64,000 bases of DNA, taken from Nomia melanderi. Lineage: Eukaryota > Arthropoda > Insecta > Hymenoptera > Halictidae. Made by a program: the position numbers and the translations under genes. The stretch lies in the NCBI RefSeq assembly GCF_051020985.1, contig NC_135002.1, forward strand, positions 7,316,001-7,380,000. Reading direction: 5' to 3'. The notes under the pieces were generated by a model. That model searched no databases, had not been told where the DNA came from, and saw nothing but the letters and a program-made list of their open reading frames with translations. Below are positions 53,331 to 64,000 of the stretch, piece after piece (within the stretch, counting starts at the first letter, position 1; each line of letters starts with the position of its first letter).

Positions 53331-56300
53331 GCACGCACAACAAACCATTCATCCTACAATACTTTAATCTACGCCAAATATTCTAGATACTACAATAGCG
53401 TTAACACTAGAACTACAGAGCGTTCAACACGATTAATATGTAACCCTCATAAAAATTGCAACAACACAACGAAACTATTTATTTTTAAAATCGTTTCGTA
53501 TATTCAACAGTTTTGAAATATCAATAATTGCAAAATAAAGAAGCTAAAACGTCAACCCGTTGCGAACAAGGATTTTCGAAAATATTCGGAATTTCCAACA
53601 GGGGTAATTGAATTACACACAGAACAGAAATACGCATCGATCCGTTTTTATTCGAGTAATTAAATTATACGTTACTAATTTAGTATCTCGAATGTGGGGT
53701 TTCGATGTTTCCATAATGCCGACATTCTCAGAGGATTAAAATACAAGCTAGTGATCCGTGTTGTGAGTTAAGTGGCCGAGCGAATCGGGCAACGAGAAGC
53801 AGGAAAAAGTGGTACGAGGCCATATTTCACGACAAATAAGCCGGTGTTCCCAGCGTAACTGTCCGATTATCGCAATTCCATTTTCCGGCGATCGAACGTC
53901 TGAAATTTCCCGGCCGCAGACATTGTCGGGGCGAAAACGTGAAAGCACGCGTGAAGGCACGAGGACGCTCGGCTAGGCGCGCGTCGAATCCGAGAACTTT
54001 GCTCTATGGCAAATCGACTTGTCGCAAAATCCTATTGCTGCCTTCTGCATGTTTCCAGCCGTTCTTCTCGTTTTTCCGCCGTGAAACCCGATAAAACCTC
54101 GTTCGACGCCGTGCTCAAATTTTCGAGACGCTTAGTCCCCCGCGATGCTCACCTGGCAATCGGATTTCCGACAATAAACACGTGCGTTCGGTAATATAGA
54201 AGTAATAGAAGGGAATAGAATGTTATACAAAATGAAGAAATATAGAATTATGATTGAAAATGGTCTTTACTTCGACAGATGTTACAAAAACAGCTACATT
54301 TTGGATATTTTATATGGTTTTCGTATTGAGTTTTCACCGTGTAATGTTTAGATTTCCTATAAAACGTTCAAAATCCGCAATCTACTTACCATGAACGATT
54401 TCACGTATTAATTATGAAGTGTTCCGAAGCTTCAGACGTTCGGAGAAGATGAATAACAGAAGAAGGTCGTACGTATTGCATTTCATTAATTCAAGACGCG
54501 TGTAACGAGATACATTCCGACGAAGGAAGAAAGGAAATATGTAGAACGCATGGGTTTTCATGAAATTTCGCGATGAAAATTCATAGGTGTTGATCCTCTG
54601 CGTTATGTGTCCCGGGGATATTGCGGCGTGGCTGCGTTCACATGACACTAGGAATGACAGCGTCGCGGATAAAAAGGATTAAAACAGAGACGTGATTTTT
54701 CGTACAGAATTCGCGAATTGCGTATGAATGACATTAAAATTTCAGTTTGTGAAAGTTTAGATGAAAAGGCCGTGTTTATCGAGAGTGACGAACGATTTGC
54801 CAGTATAGACTTAAAGTAAATGCATAATTCATAGTAACGTGACGTAGAAAATAATCAATTCTAATAAAACCTGCTTCGGCCACTTGTATAGTTACGTACT
54901 ACGTTTTTATCTGTATCTGCCACAAATCCACACAGCAAGCGTCAATCCACGAAATTCCATTGTGTTACCTCCAACATCACCGCCATAATACTACCTACAA
55001 TATATGTTACAACACGAAGTAAAAGTATTTCACAGTTAAACTGAATACGAGGAGACGTTAACACTTCGACTGCCACGGCGGTCACCGATTACCGGAGCTT
55101 TCAAATTACAAGAAAATAATGATGACTTGGAAGACAATTGATTTCAAGTACAAATTTTTTGTAACGTTAATAACTAGATAATAGGGTAATATAAGAATTT
55201 TCATATCAAAGAATTAATAATTCTTGGTTCGTTTCTTCGCTATAGAAAGAATAAGTGATACGTAAAACACTGATGATTTTTATGGCAGTCAACGTGTTAA
55301 TTGCAGAATCTTTCCTACGAAATGGAAAATGCAAAATTTCCGCTCGTTGCTCTGAACTTCGTCGCATTAATGGAAAGCGAATTAAGTGAAACAGAATAAA
55401 TTGCACAGCATTAAAAATAGAAAACGAGCAGAACGTAATTCATGAAAACCTTAAACAGTCCGTTTGTTATATTCTTTGGACGACGGTCTTCCTGATTTAT
55501 TTTACATTTGGAAAAATGAAATTCCTCGTGGTCTAATTCCGAATGGCACTCGAATGAATCGACATCACGAAGACACGTGTTGTCTCTTCGGTTCCACTTG
55601 TCGACATCAGACTGCTGTGCTATGAAGTTAATTGCATGCTGCACGTCGAGCACGCGTATGCATTTGGTACGTCGCCTGAGAAGACTAGTAGACGACGTTT
55701 TAAATAGGAGCAGCTAGTAATGGATAGAAGGAGCCGGATAGAAGGGAGAGTTCCCACAGGATAGCTTCCTAGGAATTGCGTCTATTTATTGATCGTTCGC
55801 TGCACTGGAATATTCAGTCGAACCTTGGCCTCCATCCACCTTCAGCCTACCTTTGCATGATCCTCGTCTTTGGATACGATTGCCTCCATTTTCTCAATGA
55901 CGACGGGCTTTGATAATGCAACGGCTGGGAGACAGATAGCCGAGAGTTGGGTACGACCGTGCAGATGAAATATACTTCGCCAGAATCTAACGAACTATTA
56001 GAATATTCCATGAAATTGACATTAGAAGCTGGACTACCATAATTCAAGGTATGAAAAGACGAACTGCTAGTACGTTATTCATATTCATTAATGGAATATG
56101 ATGAAAATTTTGATAGTATCTAGTTCTATTCGATGTGACCACCTTATGCACTCGATAATTATGAAAAATATATTTATTTCGCGTATCTTTATAATTCTGT
56201 TAAAATACTTAAACGACTGGAGACATTATTCGAACAACAAATGGACGCTTCTGATTTATTATAAATTCATATACATACATCTAGAATCTATATCTTGTGT

Positions 56301-57179
56301 TACGTGCTCTGTAGCTTAGAAATGATAATAATTAATAAATATCTGCATTCGTATACCTGTAAATATACACACCTTACACTCTACAATATATAATTTTATT
56401 GCTGCCTCGCTATTACAAATCCCCCATCTACCAGATGGGACAAAATGATCCCAGATTCCTACATTCATGAATATCGAAGACACACATATTTCTCCTACAA
56501 ATCACTAAACTCGATTCAATAATACCCAAACTGAAGTATAAGCGTTTCAAAGTTCGTTATAATGTCCAGACAAGAATTCCAAGGAGGCCGCTTGAGCTAC
56601 TCCATAATTCTAGCGTTAAACGTGTCGAACGCAACGATGAAAGAAACGAAGTAACGCGGTCAATATTTTTTCACCGCGGTCAATATCTAATTCCGACGGG
56701 CACATTGTGTTCCAACGATTCCACGTTCTTTCTCCTGTTCGTCGGTGGGAATCGAGGACGGGAATTAATCGCGTTGGAGGAATCGGAGGGAAAGGGCCGA
56801 TACAGATCGGTCCTCCGGCAGCAGGGAAAAGTGAAGCTCTCCCGGCTGCGCTATTAGCTCTTAAGCTAAGCCGGAAATTCCAGACCGGATGCCGGCAGTC
56901 GCAGCCGGCGAAAAAACCCGGCCGAGGAGAGCGTCGGAAGATGGAGGGCGGACCGTACGAGGAGAGAAAAGGATTTATAGGGATCCAGCAACGAACGCGC
57001 TCCCACGTGGCCCGCATGGCGATAGTTTGTTTTACGTCCACCGCGAACCGACCGCGGAGGATTCAATTAAATCTGATGTTCATTATTGGCACACTCCTTT
57101 TTAGAGCTATATGGGGTGAACCGAGTCGAATCGGATTCGCGGGGTGAATGAGATTGGAATAGGAGTCCAGTCGACATTT

Positions 57180-57312
57180 GGTATATCGGGAATTATATTT
57201 CTTATTATTACAATTGTATTAATTATATTAATTATTATAATTGTATTAATTGTATTAATTAGAGTTATAATTAGATTAGTTGTATTAATTATTGTTATAA
57301 TTATGTTTCTTG
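57180..57312 (+). repeat. AT-rich short tandem repeat (attgtatta-like units)
   Basis: Short attgtatta and attataatt units repeat many times. The result is an open frame rich in Ile, Leu and Val that imitates a membrane protein. Confidence 0.7.
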
Positions 57313-58443
57313 TTTTTCATTTGCGAGAGAAAGATTCGAAAATTCTTGTCCACTGTTGATGAATATATAAGTATTCTTATTTCTTTTAATGGACCATTAA
57401 GCGGGGAATGTCGATAAAAATATACGAATGTTACTTAGCATTGAGTTGGAATTTGTTGCTCATTATAGCAGGGTTTCTAATTTATTTGCAACTAATAAAT
57501 CTGCGATTCATAAAATGCTTGGGTTATCGTTTATTAGATTAATATATAAAGTGTCAGTGACGGTACAGTACATTAGAATACTTCATAAAAGGACAATTTC
57601 ATATTATACAATAAATCTTTGTTTCCATAGGAATGCACTTTGAAAATAATATTCGAAGCAAACAAAATAATTCTTATCCGTTATCCAGCCCTCCTGTCTT
57701 TCCCCAGAATGCTGAAGGTATCGTCTCCATTCATCATCCTAACCTATTTATTCCTCCTCTTTTCTCTTCATCCTGATTCAATCACACTTAGCAGAAAAAA
57801 ATGAAGCTCCCCTAATTTCTTAAGAAAAATACTCCTCTTCTCCAAGCCAGACGTCCTTCGACCGATCGCGCCCCTGTCCTAATCGATATCCTCGCTTCCA
57901 ATCTTTTTGAAAGTGACTCGGTTCGAGTCCAATTTTCGTTCCTTGCCTCGTTTGACGAGTTTCATTCCTGGACGCGCCTAAGACAAGACACATCATCGGA
58001 ATTTACGCATTTCTCAAACACACAACCGTCCACGATGTAAAACAGACAAGTTTCCGGGAGAATTCAAGAAGAATACCGTTTCATTCGTAATTTATTAACC
58101 CCTCGCGATAAAATGCTATCGTAATCGACGCTTTACTACCTAAAGCTGGAATCTCCAAATGAATAATTCAGTTATTCAAACAACGAGAAACCGATACACG
58201 GCTTCCTCTTTCTGACATCTAAGGCTTAGATGCATAATTCGCTCCTTTGCACAAACAATTCTTTAGAAATCGTACAAATCCTCAGAGGAAACCGCAAGGA
58301 AAACCAAACTCTCCAAGATATCGCGAATATCAGCCTATCATCAATGCCCGCGTAGCTGAAGTCTCAATCTCCATCAAGCTCCAACACCTCAATCCTCCAG
58401 AAGCAATCAATTCATCATAAAACCCCCAATCCACGAATCATAC

Positions 58444-59657
58444 CTGCAAGCCGGAGGTCTTCGCCAGTCTCCGATCGATCCGGGTATTCTTTCCGCTAGC
58501 GTTGATTACGTCTTTGATGGAGTCCGGGCAACTCGCGGCGTCGGATAACGTCTCGCGGCCTCGCTCGCCGCACGTTTCGGTGGATCTGTCCTCCGTGGAG
58601 GGTCTGCGGATCCGTCTGGTCACAAAGTGATCCAACGGATTAAGATACTCAATTTCTAGCTTCCTTGGTACCTCTCGGTCGTTCAGCGCCGGCTCGCTCT
58701 CTTTGATGAAGTCAAAGAGACCGGCCGCGTTCGCCGCCACCCCCGCCCCGGAGTCCGCCAGATGTAGTTGCATCGAGTTCAGCACCACCTCCGCTGGCGG
58801 GTACCTGGCCCCGTAATGGTCACGCAGGCACGCTTCGAACGCTTTGTAGCGGCACGAGCTGTACGTGCAACCGATGTCCACCACTGGTAGCGTCTCGCCC
58901 GTCTCGACGAACGTGAACGAGTGTTTCGCCTCCGGTGACGAGGCGTCGGTCCGCCTGCTGGCCGACGGTCTGGCCAGGGCTGGCGAAGAGGAGACGGCTC
59001 GCAAGTTGGTTAACAGCATCTTCGAGTCGGACTCCGCTTGGAACGTTGACGGCTCTTTCGTGTAGTGCTCGAGCAGCTTTGGCGGAGGAGTTTTGTTTGC
59101 TTCGTCGTCGGTCGCGTAGTAGTGGAAGATGGTGAACAGCTTCTTTGGATCCGTCTGGTGAGTATTTCGGTGGTTATGGGTTTGACTGATTTTTGGAAGG
59201 ATGGACGTGTGTGCGATGAGATAGGTGGATCGTGGAGGAATGCGTGGAGATGGGGAAGAATGGAGGTTATGCTTGGGTGAGAAAGATGGGAGAGAAGAGA
59301 CGTTGGGAGTTGAAGGATGTCGGAAGATGGGAATAGAAAGAGGAAGTAATGTTGCAAATATGTATACGAGTATTAAGGAAACAGTGGAAATGATAAAAAT
59401 CATTGTTTTATATTAGTATAAAGTAATGAATGAGAAGCATAGTGTAGGTTAAGGTTACTGTTTACAATTAGGTTACCGCCATAACCAAATAATCGAGCAT
59501 AGCGGATCTCCAGGCGAAAGTTCACGAATTAAGAACACCTGAAATCTACGAAGAAACGAATGTAAGGTTTTGAATTACATACAATTAGCATGTAGAACTG
59601 GACGACGAGGGGCAGCATCAGTATCAAGGAGCATATTACGGCGTAGATGTTCTCCAT
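58444..59657 (-). CDS. unrecognised membrane-anchored protein, 5' part of gene
   Basis: Two exons join at phase 0: 59,583-59,657 and 58,444-59,154, encoding 262 residues so far. Exon 1 is MENIYAVIC followed by LILMLPLVVQFYMLI, a hydrophobic segment suited to a signal anchor or signal peptide. Exon 2 begins TDPKKLFTIFHYYATDDEAN and later has a Cys-containing block, DIGCTYSSCRYKAFEACLRD, then a segment rich in charged residues. Exon 2 ends in CAG|gtatga, a good donor, and the unspliced frame stops two codons later, so the gene very probably continues below 58,444; I could not find the next exon. An alternative is an unspliced start at an ATG at 59,403, which also gives a hydrophobic N-terminus, but the intervening sequence is C/T-rich and looks intronic. 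I do not recognise the family. Upstream GC-rich DNA with a ccgccattt motif at 59,970 may be its promoter. Confidence 0.6.
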
Positions 59658-61643
59658 GATGGAAGCGGCGAATTAGGTGATCTCTCCGCCCTTCTTACGT
59701 AAAGGCCGAGGTTTTCTGCCGTTTCTGCGGGCGGGATGTCTTCATCGTTTTGTCAATTCCAACGCGGACGGGACACATTGTAAACTCTCATTTGAAAGCC
59801 CGTCGAGTGTCGGGCGCCATCGGACACCGCGACAGGGTGTAATCGATTTTCGCGATTTGACGTCACGAGATGCACGCGCACGCACACGGGAGTAAAAAAA
59901 AATTCCGTCATTTGTTTACGAAAACTGGTTCCGAGCGTGATCATGATGGAACGCGTCCGTCCGCCATTTTTGCCGCCCGAAACGCGTGTAAATGGAATAT
60001 ATTTCCGATAGATTTCGATTGACGGGAAAAATAACGATCGATCGGATAGACATAGGGGTACCACTAAAAATATCTGCGGATGCTTGGGACGAATAGTGAC
60101 GGGTTTCATTATACTACTAGGAAATTGCGGGCGGTACGCGCGAAATGAAAATTTCGTCGCCGAGCGCATAAAAGGGAGGATCCCGTTACGCGCAGCGCGC
60201 GCCATTTGTCGCGTTTTAATATCCTTTTGAGGAATTAACGTCGTCGCATAATTATATTTGCGGAGGGAACTCAAATATCGCGGATTTTTCGCAGCCGCGA
60301 CTGGAATAATATTACTTCGGACACATTGTTGGAAAGCTTTCTTATCTGCGCTTCATTAATAGAAATTAAAAATTACTGTATCACCACAAGTAATTCTATA
60401 ATATTATAATACGAACATTACCTGTATAACGTGTCGTATTTTTCGTTTGAAACTTTATTCAAGTGAAATTTCATTCGAAACGTTTACATGAAACGTTATT
60501 TGGATAATGTTAAACCTATGCTTAAAATCTCAATTACTTTAGTATAATTTTATTTGATCTTAAACACTTTCTACTAACTAATACCACTAATCGATAAAGC
60601 AAAATATCCCTCCAAGAAATTCTCAGTTCTCAACAATCCTCTAAGATACAACATTTGAACAGTACGTATCAGTGAAAACTGGTTTTACTTCCCTCATCTC
60701 GCAACAATCAATATCCGAAAACCGTTAAACATCCAAAATCATATACAGAATAAATATTTCCACTCGAACACTATAACGAATACCCAAAGAGACCGAAGGA
60801 AATCTATCGCCACGATTTCCACAGGAATCGTGTATCAGTATTATTAAATACTCAGTAGCTCCATCATTAAACACACAGAACAACAGCCATTTTCATTCTC
60901 CGCGGAGTCCTATCGCCGATTCACGAATGGCCGTCCCAGTGCGTCGAGATCTCGAAAAACGTGTAACGTTTAGCAAGCCGGCGGGGGCGTATTCGTGGGA
61001 AAGGATCAGCAAAGGGTCGCGTCATCGTGAAAGCCGGCACCGGAAACAGCAATGACCCGTGGAAAGCGGCGAGACATTCGTACGGCAATCAGGCTGAAGC
61101 ACGGGGAACCATTCAAGTTGCGGGCTTTCATCGTCGCCTTACAAGTTCCTCCACTTTTCCGCCATCCCCCGCCTCCGGCCGCCTTTCCGCTGTCTGTCCG
61201 TTCCTCTTTTCCTTGCGCGGACCACCCTTTCTCGCGTCGCCCTCTTTTTCCGGCCCTCGGTCTTCCTACGGCCCTCTTTGAGCCGTACCGAACTGTATAT
61301 AAAGTGGCGCTACTAAATTGGAAACCGCAGCTTTGCCGATGCTATTGCCACCCCTTCTTTTTATCCCTGTCGTTTCTTTCCTCCCCATTGAGCCCCGGCG
61401 GTCCCCTACTCGACTCTCGCTCGGCCGCCGCGCTGGCCGCGCGCTCACCGGTCAGGACGGATCGTTGTTAGAGTTGACACTAGGGCCGGGATTTATTGGC
61501 CGGCCCGTTTTCGAATCCCTCCGGTTACTCTGCCACTGGAAAATTCGCCTGTCCTGCCGCTTTGATAACTTTCTCTTGGGCAACCGTTCGCGCCAAGAGG
61601 ACCCTCTTCCGCTACCGGAGTGCGGATACTCCGGCCGACGCCA

Positions 61644-61870
61644 TTTTGTAATCTTACGCGACTGCCTCTGGAGTTATGGTGATTTTAAAGTTATTTTATA
61701 CGGAGCTTTTTAATCTCGCGCGACTGTTCCTGGAATTGTCGTGATTCCAATGGCATTTTATGGGAGGCTTTTTCAATCTTGCGAGTGTTTTCGAATTATG
61801 CTGTTTCCAACGTTGTTTTACACGATCGTTTCTAATCTCATGCGAATGTTCTTGGAATTTTTATAATGTT
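61644..61870 (+). repeat. diverged ~62-bp tandem repeat, about four copies
   Basis: Units begin at 61,644 (ttttgtaatcttacgcgact), 61,707 (tttttaatctcgcgcgactg), 61,767 (tttttcaatcttgcgagtg) and 61,829 (tttctaatctcatgcgaatg). Each continues with a tggaatt-type segment and an attttat-type segment. Spacings are 63, 60 and 62 bp. A possible stray fifth copy starts near 62,735 (ttttgtaattttacg followed by catggaagtg). Confidence 0.7.
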
Positions 61871-63610
61871 TTAAGTAATATTTCTTTGAAGTAAACAGAA
61901 AATTTCGTCCATTCTCTCTGCGACTCGAGAATCTCCGCGTTGCTCGACATCTCGGAATCTCGCGACATTTTACGATTATCCCCTACATCATTTTCGAGAA
62001 ACCATTTCGTCGAATGTTAAATATTTCAAATGCGCGTTTCACTAAATTTTCAATTAATTTCCCGCTGCTTCATTACAAAAGCAAATTAACTATTGAAGCA
62101 ACGAAATGAACTGCAACATTGTTCGTCGAATGTTTAGCTCGGCAAACACGCGGCGTATAGACATTGTAAGGCATTGATTAACGAGGAATAATTATCGAGA
62201 TGCGTTCGCCGAGCGGGATCGATGCGCGAATTAATTGCTCTTTTACAATTGAGTCCCGCTCGAACCTGGAACGGCCGCCTTCGCAAGGACCGGTAAGAAA
62301 GGATCGAGTAAATCTCGCGATATTCCACGTAAATTGGCAAGGTAATTCCTTATCGGGCATTCCTAAACGATGGTAATCGACGTTTGCGGAACAGTCTTAA
62401 TTAATTCCGGGTGAATCGGCCCCCCGACATATATTAAATCCGCCGGCCTGATATCCATCTATACTCGTTCGTGGTAGGAATCGACGTTCTGGTTATATCG
62501 GCCCCGAATTTCCCCTCGGCCCCTCCGCCCGTCCCTCCCGGCCCCGCGTCCCGCAGGAGTTTCGGGATAGGATCAAGAGTTTCGGAAACTCGGTGCTTAA
62601 CGTTTCGTGAAAATTGTTATGGGACGATGGACATCGTTCGGCGAACTCCTAAGATGCGACTAATTTTAATACACAGAATTATTAGTGTGCGCCGGATGAT
62701 GGGATCAGGGAAGACGAGCGCCGATGGCGACATCATTTTGTAATTTTACGTTTCGTGTCCATGGAAGTGTTCGCCGTCCAAGGCGTCGGTAATTGAATCA
62801 TTCATTTACTAAAGTGATTAATTTCACAAAATGAGAAGGTAGAGTCCGACGAAAAACGTGCATATCAGTGAGATTCGGAAGTTTCGAAATTGAAGTTAAT
62901 CGCGTAAACCTGTGGACGTTCCAGTTCAGAATGTACGCTCCTGTTTTTAATTAAGTAAATCAATGTTCGGTATATTTCGAATGCATAGGTTGAAATTGTT
63001 GAGTATCAAATATCGGATATTTTGAACAAATGAAACACTTAATAACGACTTTCGAAATGAATGAACATTGAAATCTTCAATATTAGAATATTCAATAACC
63101 TCTAATCCTATCCTCCACACTATCCTCTACATCGACCCCTTAGAATAATCATTGTCTGTAATTCCCAAAGTATTCCTTATCGAATCGATTCACCTCCTCA
63201 ACTGGTCCTGTTCGCTAAATTAAAACAAACAGCATATTCTTCTCAATTCCCATTATTCCTGTAGCAAAAGGGTAACAAAATGCCCGCAAATAAACTCGAC
63301 AAAAACCATAGAAGGAAGACAGTTTAGCGGGCAGAGTGAGGTCACTGCTATATCATTCCGTCCAAGTGTATCCATTTCCCGCGGAGCGGAAGACAGTTAC
63401 GCGATATCGGAATTTTAAGGCGCAACGGCTATCCCGGATTCCATCCGCAAACATTATAACTCTTAGGAAGCGGACGCGTTACTGTAGCCGGCCGAAGAAT
63501 AGTGGTATCGACGTCTTCGGATTAAAGTTAATCCGGTCGAATCGGCATTCTCGTGGAAACCGCCGGCACGGTGCACTTTAGCTGATTGCTTGATTTAACG
63601 TAAACGTAGT

Positions 63611-63666
63611 GGTGGGGGGGGGGGAAGGGACAGAGAAAGAGAGGGGGACAGAGAGGGAGAGAGAAA
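63611..63666 (+). repeat. G11 run followed by GA-rich tract
   Basis: A run of 11 G residues at 63,614-63,624 is followed by purine-only GA sequence. The tract could form a G-quadruplex or triplex and is prone to sequencing and assembly error. Confidence 0.8.
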
Positions 63667-64000
63667 GCGCTGCGTTACAGGACGCCGAGAGAAAATACTG
63701 TAGCTCTTTTCCGACGCTTCCATATCATAGATTCTTGTTTCAATTTTAGTTTTCCGTGGGCATTGTTGCTATTCCCGGACAACGAAATCTCGGCGTAAAA
63801 AGGAAACGGGCTAAATGAACGGGTCTTGGTTAAGGAATCTAGGCTGAGCGTAGGCGACTCCGTTTTTAAGTAACGAGATCCTATTGGTCGGTTCGTGAAG
63901 AGGATCGCGTTGATTAAAGAGGAAGGATCTATGAAAGGAATCCGCTGGGGAAGTGCGGCTTTTGGGAAACGATTTTGCTATTTTCGATGGTCGTTCCGGA

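Larger units (their letters stand above)
39846..58443. other. large gene-poor stretch (18.6 kb)
   Basis: I find no open frame with convincing protein character. The longest frames (for example 48,140-48,559, 49,847-50,245 and 56,616-57,147) lie in GC-rich patches, are open on both strands at once and are dominated by Arg, Ser and Pro. GC-rich islands near 41.0-41.8, 43.0-43.8, 48.1-48.5, 49.8-50.2, 50.7-51.1 and 56.7-57.1 kb alternate with AT-rich DNA. Low-complexity elements are listed separately. Unseen small exons of the unknown minus-strand gene at 58.4-59.7 kb may lie in this interval. Confidence 0.5.
59658..64000. other. upstream flank of unknown gene; no other gene seen
   Basis: The first 600 bases are CpG-rich with ccgccatttttg (about 59,970) and gcgcgccattt (about 60,200), YY1-type motifs that often lie near insect promoters. 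Beyond that I find only short Arg/Ser/Pro-rich frames. A TATA-like tatataaag lies at about 61,296. Repeats in this stretch are listed separately. Confidence 0.45.

Noticed and set aside
56616..57147. Overlapping 141- and 146-codon frames on opposite strands
   Set aside because: Same pattern of GC-rich, Arg/Pro-rich overlapping frames; no splice structure or recognisable motif.
57144..57359. 71-codon Ile/Leu/Val-rich frame resembling a small membrane protein
   Set aside because: It is the translation of a short AT-rich tandem repeat; no start context, splice partner or conserved motif is visible.
57915..57935. ggttcgagtcc, a match to the tRNA internal B-box
   Set aside because: The flanking bases do not form a T-stem and no A-box or acceptor stem lies at the right distance, so it is not a tRNA.

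Overview
The window is eukaryotic chromosomal DNA from an insect, most likely a hymenopteran such as a bee, ant or wasp. Genes have many short exons separated by mostly small, AT-rich GT-AG introns. Intergenic DNA is rich in CpG and uneven in GC content. Every recognisable protein has a clear animal or insect family. The species cannot be read from the sequence, and the order Hymenoptera is an inference from base composition and gene style.

Layout: positions 1 to about 12,000 hold no recognisable gene. A dense AT-rich gene block follows: mitochondrial Mn superoxide dismutase (minus, 12,095-13,686); a small protein-like frame broken by one TAG (minus, 14,422-14,862); fl(2)d/WTAP, a subunit of the m6A mRNA methylation complex (minus, 16,075-19,926); TMEM177 (plus, 22,094-23,062); golgin-245 with a C-terminal GRIP domain (minus, 23,755-29,715); the Prp40 splicing factor with two WW domains and FF repeats (plus, about 30,635-33,956); and mitochondrial delta-1-pyrroline-5-carboxylate dehydrogenase, ALDH4A1 (plus, 34,840-39,275). 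I reconstructed the splicing of each named gene by hand. Exon phases close in every case. Only the first exon of Prp40 remains uncertain.

From 39,276 to about 58,440 I see no convincing gene, only GC-rich islands alternating with AT-rich DNA and several low-complexity or degenerate tandem repeats. At 58,444-59,657 (minus) lies the 5' part of an unrecognised gene with a hydrophobic N-terminus. Its last visible exon ends at a splice donor, so the gene must continue to lower coordinates. The rest, to 64,000, is apparently noncoding and carries a diverged ~62-bp tandem repeat and a G/GA tract.

The genes do not form a pathway cluster. Three are mitochondrial (SOD2, TMEM177, P5CDH), two act in nuclear RNA processing (fl(2)d, Prp40) and one at the trans-Golgi. 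Golgin-245 and Prp40 are head to head, so they may share a promoter region. TMEM177 and golgin-245 are tail to tail. The points most worth a second look are the TAG-interrupted frame at 14.4-14.9 kb, a perfect hairpin just inside the first fl(2)d intron, protein-like frames hidden in that same intron, a 30-nt micro-exon in golgin-245, and the unknown gene near 59 kb. I saw no convincing previously undescribed multi-gene system.
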